Shown here piece by piece: positions 44,761-53,398 of a DNA stretch of 64,000 nucleotides. The DNA is from Streptomyces xinghaiensis S187 (GTDB taxonomy: Bacteria > Actinomycetota > Actinomycetes > Streptomycetales > Streptomycetaceae). Made by a program: the position numbers and the translations under genes. Each line of letters starts with the position of its first letter. Within the stretch, counting starts at the first letter, position 1. Below the pieces are notes generated by a model, which was not told where the DNA came from, did no database searches, and saw only the letters and a program-made list of their open reading frames with translations. The DNA lies in contig NZ_CP023202.1 of assembly GCF_000220705.2 (NCBI RefSeq), forward strand, positions 2,852,001-2,916,000. The letters run 5' to 3'.

Positions 44761-45429
44761 TCAGCCGCGGCCGCCCGACCCGTCCGCCCCGTCCGATCCA
44801 TCCGATCCATCCGATCCGTCCGACCGGCCGGGCAGGTCCATGAGGGGCGACAGACCGGCGGCCGCCCAGCGGTGGCCGACGCCCGTCACGGAGACCTCGC
44901 GCACGTCGTCCCCGGCCGCCGCCTCGTCCGGGCCCGGGCCGTCGGCGCCCTCCGCGCGCTCGATGACCACGTGCAGCCGGTCCTCCGACAGTTCCTCCAT
45001 CCGGCCCTCGCCCCACTCCACGACGACCACCGACTCGGGCAGCGACACGTCCAGATCGAGATCCTCCATCTCGTCCAGGCCACCGCTCAGCCGGTACGCG
45101 TCCACATGGACCAGGGCCGGGCCCGCGCCGAGCGGCGGGTGCACCCGCGCGATGACGAAGGTCGGGGAGGTGACCGCGCCGCGCACGTTCAGGCCCTCCC
45201 CCAGACCGCGCGCGAGCGTCGTCTTGCCGGCGCCCAGCTGGCCGGTGAGGAGGACGAGATCGCCGGGGCGCAGCAGCCGGGCCAGTCGGCGGCCGAGCTC
45301 GCGCATCGCGTCGGGGGTGCGGACGGTCAGCCGGACCGGGGGTGCGGCGGCTGCCGGGTCCGCGGGGGTGACGGTGTCCGCGCCGGTACCCGCGCCCGGG
45401 GCGCGGCTCGTGTCGTACGGGGCTTCCAT
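44761..45429 (-). CDS. tsaE: tRNA threonylcarbamoyladenosine biosynthesis ATPase TsaE
   Basis: 222 residues (TsaE is usually about 150-170). The P-loop is LTGQLGAGKTTLARGL, with SPTFVIARVHPPLGAGPALVHVDAYRL and VVVVEWGEGRMEEL as family blocks. It is the ATPase of the t6A cycle with TsaB and TsaD. An Ala/Pro N-terminal extension and a C-terminal (Asp-Gly-Ser) repeat from a 9-bp DNA repeat (44792-44818) account for the length. ATG 45429 has AAGGAGAG 5 bp upstream. Confidence 0.95.
   Translation of the reverse strand: MEAPYDTSRAPGAGTGADTVTPADPAAAAPPVRLTVRTPDAMRELGRRLARLLRPGDLVLLTGQLGAGKTTLARGLGEGLNVRGAVTSPTFVIARVHPPLGAGPALVHVDAYRLSGGLDEMEDLDLDVSLPESVVVVEWGEGRMEELSEDRLHVVIERAEGADGPGPDEAAAGDDVREVSVTGVGHRWAAAGLSPLMDLPGRSDGSDGSDGSDGADGSGGRG
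44792..44818. repeat. 9-bp tandem repeat, three copies
   Basis: Units of TCCGATCCA (last one TCCGATCCG) inside the tsaE 3' end, encoding a Gly-Ser-Asp tail. Confidence 0.85.
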
Positions 45430-45743
45430 CTCTCTCCTTGCGTGGTCCCGTCCCGCCTTCGCACGGGAGGGAGGCGTCCAGCTTCCTCCGGTGCCCGAGG
45501 CGGCGGAGGGCCGGGCGGGAACCGCCCCTTCGGGCCGGGAGGGGCACTGCGGCCGATGGTACGAGCCGCACGGCCGGGGCGCCGCCGGGACGCCTGCGGT
45601 GCGCCTTCCGCGCGGGGGCCGTGACGCACCGCCGGGCGCCGGCCGGGAACGGCCGGGCGGACGCACCGCGGTGGCCGCCCGTGCCGCGGGGAGCCGGAAC
45701 GCCGCCCGGCGGCAGGCGGGTGCCGGTGGCCGGAAGGCCCCGG
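45430..45743. other. 314-bp gap between tsaE and the hydrolase gene
   Basis: No gene or strong hairpin is recognised here apart from the tsaE ribosome site. Confidence 0.4.
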
Positions 45744-46997
45744 CTACTGGCTGCGGGCCGGGCGCTGCGGCCGCCGCTTCCGCGGCGCCCCGCGCACCGC
45801 GGCGGCGCGGGTGATCAGCTCGGCCAGCCGGTCGTTCACCGTCTCCGGGTGCTCCAGCATCACCAGATGACCCGCGTCCGGGACGAGCACCAGTTCGGCG
45901 TCCGGCAGCGCTTCGGCGATCGCCTGACTGTGCGAGGCGGGGGTGACCAGATCCCGGTCGCCGCTCAGCACCAGGACGGGCAGGCCCGCGAAGACGGCCA
46001 GCGCGTCCGCCTTGTCGTGCTCGTGGAAGGCCGGAAAGAACTCCGCGACCACGTCGATCGGCGTCGACTCGATCATCCGTTCGGCGAAACGGGCCACCGC
46101 CGGGTCCACGTGCCGCGAGCCGAAGGAGTACCGCTTGACGATCCCCGTGAAGAGGTCGGCGGTCGCCCGCCGGCTCCGCTCCACCAGGTCCACCCGCGAG
46201 CCCAGCACCCGGAGCACCCCGGGCAGCATCCGCCGCACCGCGTTCACCCCGGCCACCGGCAGCCCGAAGTTGACCTCCCCGAGCCCGCCCGCCGACGTGC
46301 CGATGAACGCGACGCCCGCGACCCGCTCCCGCACGTACTCCGGGTAGTGGGCGGCCAGCGCCATCAGCGTCATGCCGCCCATCGAGTGGCCGACGAGCAC
46401 CACCGGGCCCTGCGGCACGGCGGCGTCGAGCACGGCCCGCAGGTCGCGCCCGAGCTGGTCGATCGTCACCGGGACGCCGTCCGCCTGCGCCATGCCGCGC
46501 TGGGAACGGCCGTGGCTGCGCTGGTCCCAGTGGACCGTGCGGACCACACCGTTCATCGCCGCGCGCTGGAAGTGGAAGGAGTCCTGGTTCAGGCAGTAGC
46601 CGTGGCAGAACACCACGGTGAGCGGGCCGGGCCCGCGGCGCCCGAAGAGCCTGCGGCGGCGGTGGGCCGCCGGCTCGGGCTCCGCCTCGTGGACCTCGTA
46701 GCGGAGCACCGTGCCGTCGTCCGCCACGGCCTCGCCGGGGGTGCCGCGCAGCGCGCCGTACGGGCCGGCGGTGTCGAGGGCGAGCCGGGCCTTGCGGCGC
46801 ATTCCGCGGTGGACGGTCAGCCGTTCGATCGCGACACCGGCCGCGGCGGTCGCGGCGACGACGCCGAGCGCCGTGCCCGCCAGGCCGACGCGGCGCCGGT
46901 GCCCGCCGTGAGCGGCATGACCGCCCGCGGCCACGGCGGACGCCGCGGCGTCCAGTACCGCACCGGCTGCCGGCTCACCGGCAGTGATCTCAGCCAT
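45744..46997 (-). CDS. alpha/beta hydrolase, membrane-anchored
   Basis: 417 residues. A hydrophobic N-terminal segment (VGLAGTALGVVAATAAAGVAIERL) may anchor it. The hydrolase fold has the oxyanion motif CHGYCLNQDSF, VHWDQRSHGRS, the nucleophile elbow VGHSMGGMTL, acid in VLSGDRDLVTP and His in DAGHLVMLEHPE. The substrate is unknown. This gene sits between alr and tsaE in many actinobacteria, so it is part of a conserved neighbourhood, but there is no proven link. ATG 46997 has GAGGAG about 10 bp upstream. Confidence 0.92.
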   Translation of the reverse strand: MAEITAGEPAAGAVLDAAASAVAAGGHAAHGGHRRRVGLAGTALGVVAATAAAGVAIERLTVHRGMRRKARLALDTAGPYGALRGTPGEAVADDGTVLRYEVHEAEPEPAAHRRRRLFGRRGPGPLTVVFCHGYCLNQDSFHFQRAAMNGVVRTVHWDQRSHGRSQRGMAQADGVPVTIDQLGRDLRAVLDAAVPQGPVVLVGHSMGGMTLMALAAHYPEYVRERVAGVAFIGTSAGGLGEVNFGLPVAGVNAVRRMLPGVLRVLGSRVDLVERSRRATADLFTGIVKRYSFGSRHVDPAVARFAERMIESTPIDVVAEFFPAFHEHDKADALAVFAGLPVLVLSGDRDLVTPASHSQAIAEALPDAELVLVPDAGHLVMLEHPETVNDRLAELITRAAAVRGAPRKRRPQRPARSQ

Positions 46998-47539
46998 CGT
47001 CGTGCCGCTCCTCGTCGTCCGTCCCTCGCCCGGCGGCCGGCCGCTTCCCGGCCGTCGTCCGCCGTCCGCCTCTGCACCGCCTCGCCCGCCACAGCGGCCG
47101 TATGCCCCGGATCGGGGCTGGCCGATGCCCGGCACCCCTCCCCGGCGCTCCCCCACGGGTTCCGGGGGCGCGGTCCGCCGCGCGGGGCGGCGGACCGGCG
47201 GTCCGTTCCGGGCAGCGACGATACGGGTTCGGCCACCGGGCGGGGGAGCCTCCCCGTGTACCGATCGCGTTCCCCGGGCCGCGCGGGAGGTGTGTCTCAG
47301 AAGTCCCACGGGTCCCGGGGTCCTGTACGGACAACACCGCGGGGCCCGTTCCCCGTTCCCGGTGCCGGTGATCCGGCCCCCCCGGCCTCCTGGCCCCCGG
47401 CGCCGGGGGCCGGACCGGCGGGCGCGCCGGCAGCCGCACGGAGCCCGCGGCGTCTCCGGGACGGGCGGGAGGCGGGCGGCCACCGGGGGCACAGGGGCCC
47501 GGGGCCACCGGGTCGCCGAGGCCCGCGCCCCCGCGGCCC
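46998..47539. other. 542-bp intergenic stretch without recognised content
   Basis: Between alr and the hydrolase gene no coding sequence with proper codon bias is seen. It should hold the hydrolase promoter. Confidence 0.45.
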
Positions 47540-48682
47540 CTATCCGCCGTCCGCGTTCACATACACCCGGGGCACCCTCGCCCCGATCCGGGTGACGATC
47601 TCGTACGCGATCGTCCCGGCGGCCTGCGCCCAGTCCTGGGCGGTCGGCTCGCCGGCGTCGCCCGGGCCGAACAGCACGGCCTCGTCGCCCGCCTCGGCGG
47701 TGTCGCCGCCCAGGTCGACGACGAACTGGTCCATGGCGACCCGCCCCGCGACGGTCCGCCACTTGCCGCCGACCAGGACCGGGCCGGTGCCCGACGCGTG
47801 CCGCGGAACGCCGTCCGCGTAGCCGACGGGCACCAGGGCGAGGGTCGTCTCCCCGGCGGTCACGTAGTGGTGGCCGTAGCTCACGCCGTGCCCGCCCGGG
47901 ACCCGCTTGACGTTCGCCAGCCGCGCGGAGAGCGTCATGGCCGGGCGGAGACCGAAGTCACCCGGCTGGCCGACCTCCGGGCTCGGCGAGATCCCGTAGA
48001 CGGAGATCCCGGGCCGCACCAGGTCGAAGTGCGCCTCGGGGAGCGTCAGCGTCGCCGGGGAGTTGGCCATGTGGCGCACCTCCGGCCGCAGCCCGGCGCG
48101 CTCCGCGGCGGCCAGGGCCGCCCGGAAGGACTCCAGCTGCGCGGCGATCGACGGGTGGCCCGGCTCGTCGGCGCAGGCGAAGTGCGACCAGACGCCGGTC
48201 ACCTTCAGCACGCCCTCGGCCTCGGCGGCCCGCGCGGCGGCGGTGAGCGCGTCCCAGTCGTGCGGCTGGCAGCCGCCCCGCCCCAGGCCGGTGTCCGCCT
48301 TGAGATGGATCCGGGCGGTGCGGCCGCAGGCGCGGGCGGCGTCCGCGGCCTCGCGGAGGGCCCACAGGGCACTTGCCGAGACGTCGACGTCCGCCTCGAT
48401 CGCCTGGCGCCAGGGCCCGCCGGGGGTCCACAGCCAGCACAGCAGCCGGCCCGTGTCGCCCGCCGCGCGCAGGGCCAGCGCCTCCTGCGGCGTGGCGGTG
48501 GCCAGCCAGCTCGCGCCGGCCTGCCGGGCGGCGCGGGCGCAGGGCAGCGCGCCGTGGCCGTACGCGTCGGACTTGACGACGGCCATCAGTTCGGAGCGGG
48601 GTGCGCGGGCCCGCAGCGCCCGGACATTGGCCCGGAGGGCGCCGAGATCGATCTCGGCACGGGCCCGCATCTCTTCGTTCAT
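47540..48682 (-). CDS. alr: alanine racemase
   Basis: 380 residues, normal length. It makes D-alanine for peptidoglycan with pyridoxal phosphate. The cofactor Lys is in AVVKSDAYGHG (near 35-42). Other blocks are HLKADTGLGRGG, VRPGISVYG, the catalytic Tyr region VSYGHHYV, and GRVAMDQFVVDL. ATG 48682 is used. The alr-hydrolase-tsaE-...-tsaB order matches Streptomyces and mycobacteria. Confidence 0.97.
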   Translation of the reverse strand: MNEEMRARAEIDLGALRANVRALRARAPRSELMAVVKSDAYGHGALPCARAARQAGASWLATATPQEALALRAAGDTGRLLCWLWTPGGPWRQAIEADVDVSASALWALREAADAARACGRTARIHLKADTGLGRGGCQPHDWDALTAAARAAEAEGVLKVTGVWSHFACADEPGHPSIAAQLESFRAALAAAERAGLRPEVRHMANSPATLTLPEAHFDLVRPGISVYGISPSPEVGQPGDFGLRPAMTLSARLANVKRVPGGHGVSYGHHYVTAGETTLALVPVGYADGVPRHASGTGPVLVGGKWRTVAGRVAMDQFVVDLGGDTAEAGDEAVLFGPGDAGEPTAQDWAQAAGTIAYEIVTRIGARVPRVYVNADGG

Positions 48683-48778
48683 CGGGTTCAGTGTCTCACC
48701 GGCCCGGCGGGACGTCCCCGCCGAGGGAGCGGCGGGCGCGGGCCCGGGGCCGGCGGGCTCACGGGCGGGCCGCCGGGC

Positions 48779-49624
48779 TCAGGTCCCGGCGCGGCGGCCC
48801 CAGATGTAGACGCGGTCCCCCACCCGCAGCGTCTCCCACAGCCGCTTCGCGTCGGCCCCGGTGAGATTCACACAGCCGTGCGAACCGCCGTCCGGGTCGT
48901 AGACGTCGTCGCGCACCCCGTGGAACGCCTGCCCGCCGTTGAAGAACTGGGCGTACGGCATCGGCGTCTTGTAGATCGTCGAGACGTGCTTCTCGTTCCG
49001 CCAGGAGATCCGGTTCCAGCCGGTACGGGTCGGGCGCCCGTCCTTGCCGCTGCGGATCGGCACCGGCCCGAGCAGCACCTTCCTCCCCTGCTGCACCCAC
49101 ATCAGCTGGCGCGGCAGGTCGACGCAGGCGATGCGGTCCCTGGTCTCCGGGCACCGGCCGCCGGCGTTCGGGTCCCGGCGTGCCTCGACGACGCGGAGGT
49201 GGCTCCGGGTCTTCACGCCCGCGTAGCCGGGGACGGCCGGGCGCAGCTTCTCGCGCCGCTGCCAGGCGCTGATGGCGCGGCAGTCCGCCTCCGACTGCCG
49301 GCCGTCCGCGGGCAGTCCCAGGAACTCCTCCACCCTGCGCTGGTACGGGCCGGCCGGAGCGGTGCAGGGGCCGGCGCCGGGGCCGGGCGAGGCGGACGGA
49401 CCGGCCGAGGGGCCCCGGGAGGCCGGGGCGGCCGAAGAGGCTCCGGGGTCATGGGGCGGCGCACCGTCGTCGGCGCGTGCGTGCTGCTGTCCGTGCCGGG
49501 GGCTGCCGTTCACGGCCGGTGACGGCCGTCCCTGCTCCGCCACCACGGCGCCGCAGCCCGCCACCGGCAGCAGGACCGCCGCCGCGGCCGCCCAGCGCCC
49601 GTACCTTCTCGCCGCAGGACCCAT
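48779..49624 (-). CDS. L,D-transpeptidase lipoprotein with peptidoglycan-binding-like domain
   Basis: 281 residues. A signal with lipobox LLPVAGC anchors it outside. A linker rich in Ser, Ala and Pro and a region resembling a peptidoglycan-binding domain (YQRRVEEFLGLPADGRQSEADCRAISAWQRREKLRP) precede the YkuD domain. That domain carries the intact active motif GGSHGCVNL plus the upstream HGVRDD histidine. It forms 3-3 cross-links in the cell wall. ATG 49624 has GGGGAG 5 bp upstream. It lies between nnr and alr on the same strand. Confidence 0.93.
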   Translation of the reverse strand: MGPAARRYGRWAAAAAVLLPVAGCGAVVAEQGRPSPAVNGSPRHGQQHARADDGAPPHDPGASSAAPASRGPSAGPSASPGPGAGPCTAPAGPYQRRVEEFLGLPADGRQSEADCRAISAWQRREKLRPAVPGYAGVKTRSHLRVVEARRDPNAGGRCPETRDRIACVDLPRQLMWVQQGRKVLLGPVPIRSGKDGRPTRTGWNRISWRNEKHVSTIYKTPMPYAQFFNGGQAFHGVRDDVYDPDGGSHGCVNLTGADAKRLWETLRVGDRVYIWGRRAGT

Positions 49625-49960
49625 ACCGGCTCCCCGTACCTCTCCACGGCGGCCGCCGCGATCCGGCGGCTCACCGGCGCGCGGCCGATCCATCGGATGA
49701 TCGGAACGGAAGGACCATCCCGCCGGCCGCCGGGCGGCACACCGCCACCCCCGGCGCCCCACCCGGTTGCCCCAGGACTTTCACCCGGATCACGGGACGC
49801 CGGGCGGCGGCTGCCGGTGCCGCCCGGTGCCCGGTGCCCGGTGCCGGACGCGATCACGCCGCCCGGTCCTCCGGCTCCCACCGGTGAGAGGCCATGGGCG
49901 GACGGGTCCCACCGGGTCGGCCGGACGAGCCGGAGGCGGACGGCGAGCCGGTGACGAGGG
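49625..49960. other. 336-bp gap with a 7-bp tandem repeat
   Basis: No gene is seen between nnr and the L,D-transpeptidase gene. CCCGGTG is repeated three times at 49823-49843. Confidence 0.5.
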
Positions 49961-51589
49961 CTAAGCAGTGGCCGAGGCGACATCGCGCCAGGCCGTCACC
50001 AGTGCCGCCGCCACATCGGACGCCCCCACGGGCGCCCCCGTGCGCCCCGCCGCCAAGCGGCCCGCCAGTCCGTGCAGATACGCGCCCGCCGAGGCCGCGT
50101 CACGGGGTTCCAGGCCCGCCGCCAGCAGCGAGGCCGTCAGCCCGGACAGCACGTCGCCGGTGCCCGCCGTGGCCAGCCAGCCGGTGCCCGTCGGGTTGGC
50201 CCGTACCGGCCCGTCGGCGGCGGCGACCAGCGTCGTCGAACCCTTGAGCAGCACGGTCGCGCCGAACTCCGCCGCCAGCCGCCGCGCCGAGGACAGCCGC
50301 GACGCCTCGACCTCCTCACGGGCCGCGCCCAGCAGCGCGGCCGCCTCGCCCGCGTGCGGGGTCAGCAGCGTCGGCGCCGTCCGGCGCCGCACCTGCTTGC
50401 GGTCCAGCAGGCGCAGCCCGTCCGCGTCCACCAGCACCGGCACGTCCGAGGCCAGGACGTCCTTCACCGCCCGGCGCGCCTCCGGCCCGTCCCCGATGCC
50501 GGGGCCGACGGCCCAGGACTGGACGCGGCCCGCCTTCGCGGGCGGTCCCCCGTGCACCAGGGTCTCGGGGAAGCGGGCGATCACCGCGTCCCCGGCCGGG
50601 CCGACGTACCGCACGGCGCCCGCCCCGCCGCGCAGGGCGCCCGCCACGGCGAGCACCGCGGCGCCCGGGTAGCGCGCCGAGCCCGCCACCACGCCGGTGA
50701 CTCCGCGCCGGTACTTGTCGCTCTCGCCGGTCGGTACGGGCAGCAGCGCGGCCACGTCGGCGTGCTGCGGCGCCTCCAGTTCGGGGACGTCCGGCAGGTA
50801 CGGGGCCAGGCCGATGTCCACCAGCCGCAGCGCGCCCGTGTGCCCGGCCCCGGGGTCGATCAGCAGGCCGGGCTTGTAGGTGCCGAAGGTGACCGTCGCG
50901 TCGGCCCGTACGGCCGTTCCCGTGATCTCGCCGGTGTCGGCCTCCATGCCGCTGGGGAGGTCCACCGCCACGATCGCCGCCCCGGACTCCCGTGCGGCGA
51001 GCGCCAGTTCGGCCGCGGCGGGGCGGAGTCCGCCGTGCCCTCCGATGCCGACGATCCCGTCGAGGACGAGATCCGCCCGGCGTACAGCCGCCAGGGCGGC
51101 ACGGCCGGCCGGCCGGCCGGCGGTACCGGTTCCCCTCCGGTCAGTTCTCTCGCCGGCCCTCCCGCCGGCCCTGCGGCCGCCTCCGGCCCCGGCATCCGCG
51201 GACCCCGTCCCCGCGGCCCGGGCGTCCGCCGTCTCGCCCGCCCCCTCCGTCTCCGCCGGTTCCCCGGCCGCCGGCACCGCCCGGCCGCCCGCCGCGCGCA
51301 GGGCGGCGAGACCACCGGCATGGGTGCGGTCCGCGGAGAGCAGAACGGCGGTGACACCGGCCCCGCGCCGGGCCAGCCGGGCCCCGGCGTAGAGGGTGTC
51401 ACCGCCGTTGTCACCGCTCCCCACCAGCAGCGCGATCCGCGCTCCGTACACCCGTCCGGGGCCCAGCAGTCCGGCGCACGCGGCCGCGAGTCCGGCGGCC
51501 GCGCGCTGCATGAGCGCCCCCTCCGGAAGGCGCGCCATCAGCGCGCGCTCGGCTGCCCGTACGGTTTCCACGCTGTACGCAGTTCTCAT
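49961..51589 (-). CDS. nnr: bifunctional NAD(P)H-hydrate epimerase / dehydratase
   Basis: 542 residues fusing two repair activities for hydrated NAD(P)H. The N-terminal YjeF epimerase part (about 1-270) has LLVGSGDNGGDTLYAGARLA and VAVDLPSGMEADTG. It is interrupted by an Ala/Gly/Arg-rich insert of about 65 residues (from EPAETEGAGE). The C-terminal carbohydrate-kinase-like dehydratase has SDKYRRGVTGVVAGS, VDADGLRLL, LTPHAGEAAALL and the catalytic GTGDVLSGL. ATG 51589 is used. The acpS-nnr-alr order is shared with other actinobacteria. Confidence 0.95.
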   Translation of the reverse strand: MRTAYSVETVRAAERALMARLPEGALMQRAAAGLAAACAGLLGPGRVYGARIALLVGSGDNGGDTLYAGARLARRGAGVTAVLLSADRTHAGGLAALRAAGGRAVPAAGEPAETEGAGETADARAAGTGSADAGAGGGRRAGGRAGERTDRRGTGTAGRPAGRAALAAVRRADLVLDGIVGIGGHGGLRPAAAELALAARESGAAIVAVDLPSGMEADTGEITGTAVRADATVTFGTYKPGLLIDPGAGHTGALRLVDIGLAPYLPDVPELEAPQHADVAALLPVPTGESDKYRRGVTGVVAGSARYPGAAVLAVAGALRGGAGAVRYVGPAGDAVIARFPETLVHGGPPAKAGRVQSWAVGPGIGDGPEARRAVKDVLASDVPVLVDADGLRLLDRKQVRRRTAPTLLTPHAGEAAALLGAAREEVEASRLSSARRLAAEFGATVLLKGSTTLVAAADGPVRANPTGTGWLATAGTGDVLSGLTASLLAAGLEPRDAASAGAYLHGLAGRLAAGRTGAPVGASDVAAALVTAWRDVASATA

Positions 51590-51681
51590 GTCCCCCAGTG
51601 TCCAGGTCCGCGGGCCGGTCCGGCCGCTCCCGGCGCACCCGGTCCGGCCACCGTCATCACGTCACCGGGACCGGACGCCGG

Positions 51682-51966
51682 CTACGCGGGCGCGTAGGTG
51701 AGGCAGTCGGCCGCGTTCTGCTGGAAACCGACGGTGATGCCCGGTGCCCGGCACTCCAGCTGGTCGTTGTGCCGGCATTCGGACATCTTGCAGGCACCGA
51801 CCCGGCCGGTGGACGACATGTCGCCGCCCCTGGCGCCGGAGTCGATATACGTGTCGCAGTGCGCGTGGCCGGGATCGCCCACGGTGATGGCGAGCGCGTG
51901 GCAGGTGCTCTCCCGGTTGTACGCGCAGGAGGTGGCCGCGCAGTCATTGATGATCGGCATGTCCAT
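51682..51966 (-). CDS. DUF1540 cysteine-rich protein
   Basis: 94 residues with two copies of a Cys-rich motif: CAATSCAYNRESTCHALAITVG with HCDTYI, and ACKMSECRHNDQLECRAPGITVG with DCLTY. These repeats are DUF1540 and suggest metal binding. The function is unknown. GGAGG lies about 8-9 bp before ATG 51966. It sits alone between nnr and the ZIP transporter gene, a possible metal-related pair. Confidence 0.88.
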   Translation of the reverse strand: MDMPIINDCAATSCAYNRESTCHALAITVGDPGHAHCDTYIDSGARGGDMSSTGRVGACKMSECRHNDQLECRAPGITVGFQQNAADCLTYAPA

Positions 51967-52168
51967 CAGGGGTCCTCCGGGGGTGTGGGGGGCGGGGCGG
52001 TCCGGCGGCGGGCCCGGACCGCCCACGAGCCCACCGGATCGAGCCTCGCAAGGGGCACCCGCGCCGACCAGCGGAAGGACGCCGAACGGGGTACGGGCAC
52101 CCGCGCCCCGCCCCGTGCCGCCCCGTCTCCCCACGCCCGTGCCTCACCGGACCGGCCGGCGGCCCCGG

Positions 52169-52921
52169 TCAGGAGATCAGCAGGGCGAGGGCCAGCAGCG
52201 TTCCCAGCCCCACCGCGAAACTCGCCGTGTGGAGCACCTTCTCGCGCGGTACCGGCGAGGTGGTGATCTCGGGCAGCAGGTCGGCCAGGGCGATGTAGAC
52301 GAAGTTGCCGGCGGCGAAGGGCACCAGCACCGCCACGTCGACCTGCCCGGCCAGGCCGTAGGCGATCAGCCCGCCGAGCGGAAAGGTGAGCCCCGAGGCC
52401 AGATTGAAGGCCAGCGCCCGGCGGGAGCTCCACCCGCTGTGCACCAGCACGCCGAAGTCGCCGAGTTCCTGGGGCACTTCGTGCGCGGCCGCGGCGAGCC
52501 AGGTCGCCACACCGAGCCGGACGTCGACGACGAACGCGCCGCCCACCGCCAGGCCGCCGATGAAGTTGTGCAGCCCGTCGGCGACGAGGATCAGCGGGCC
52601 GAGCGGCCGGCCCCGGGGGACCCGGTGCGCCCCCGGCGGCCGGTGGCAGTGGTGCCAGTGCAGGAACTGCTCCAGCACCAGGAAGAAGAACAGGCCCGCC
52701 GCGACCCACGCGTAGACGCCCAACCCGTTGCCGAGCACGCGCACCGCCCCGGGGAGCATGTGGAACAGCGCGCCGCCGAGGAGTGCGCCCGCCGCCAGGC
52801 CGACCAGCGGCAGCACCACTCGCTCGAAGAGCCGTTCGGGCAGCAGCAGCGCCACCGCCCCCGACAGGGCCAGACCGCTCATGGCCAGGCCCGACAGGAC
52901 GATCCACCACAGCACGGGCAT
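52169..52921 (-). CDS. ZIP-family metal transporter
   Basis: 250 residues with about eight hydrophobic segments. Signature motifs are DGLHNFIGGLAVGGAF in segment 4 and HEVPQELGDFGVLV in segment 5, holding the metal-binding His, Asn, Glu and Gln positions. A His-rich cytoplasmic loop (LHWHHCHRPPGAH) links segments 3 and 4. Uptake of zinc or another divalent metal is predicted. It interrupts the nnr-acpS neighbourhood and is preceded by a strong hairpin. Confidence 0.92.
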   Translation of the reverse strand: MPVLWWIVLSGLAMSGLALSGAVALLLPERLFERVVLPLVGLAAGALLGGALFHMLPGAVRVLGNGLGVYAWVAAGLFFFLVLEQFLHWHHCHRPPGAHRVPRGRPLGPLILVADGLHNFIGGLAVGGAFVVDVRLGVATWLAAAAHEVPQELGDFGVLVHSGWSSRRALAFNLASGLTFPLGGLIAYGLAGQVDVAVLVPFAAGNFVYIALADLLPEITTSPVPREKVLHTASFAVGLGTLLALALLIS

Positions 52922-52960
52922 ACCCGGACGCTACCGCCCCCGTCCGGCCCGGCGGCATAG

Positions 52961-53015
52961 GCCGTCCGGCCCGTGCCGCCGGGGTTCCGCCTCGCGGCGG
53001 CACGGGCCGGACGGC
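52961..53015. terminator. strong hairpin, probable terminator of acpS
   Basis: A perfect 21-bp stem (first arm 52961-52981, second 52995-53015) with a 13-nt loop lies 14 bp after the acpS stop and 40 bp upstream of the ZIP gene. Confidence 0.85.
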
Positions 53016-53029
53016 GGCCGGACGGCGGC

Positions 53030-53398
53030 TCAGCCCTCCGCGATGACCACCGCCGACGCGACTCCGGCGTCATGGCTCAGCGAGACATGCCAGCCGGTCA
53101 CCCCGAGCCGGGCCGCGCAGGCCGCGACCGTGCCCTTGACCCGCAGCGTCGGCCGTCCGTTCGACTCGGTGACGACCTCGGCGTCCGTCCAGGAGAGCCC
53201 CCGGGGCGCGCCCAGCGCCTTGGCCAGCGCCTCCTTGGCGGCGAAGCGGGCGGCGAGCGAGGCGACACCGCGCCGCTCGCCGCTCGGCAGCGTCAGTTCG
53301 TGGTCGACGAAGAGCCGGTCGGCCAGCGCGGGCGTACGCGCCAGCGCCTCGGCGAAGCGGTCGATCTCGGCGACGTCGATACCGACGCCCAGGATCAC
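53030..53398 (-). CDS. acpS: holo-[acyl-carrier-protein] synthase
   Basis: 122 residues, normal length. It transfers 4'-phosphopantetheine from CoA to acyl carrier protein. The motifs are GVGIDVAEIDRF, RFAAKEALAKALG and HVSLSHDAGVASAVVI. Start GTG 53398 overlaps the glmS stop (GTGA), so the two are translationally coupled. Confidence 0.97.
   Translation of the reverse strand: MILGVGIDVAEIDRFAEALARTPALADRLFVDHELTLPSGERRGVASLAARFAAKEALAKALGAPRGLSWTDAEVVTESNGRPTLRVKGTVAACAARLGVTGWHVSLSHDAGVASAVVIAEG

Noticed and set aside
46984..47595. A 203-codon plus-strand frame in the alr-hydrolase gap
   Set aside because: Starts inside the hydrolase gene on the other strand, overlaps alr, Pro/Arg-rich, no ribosome site.
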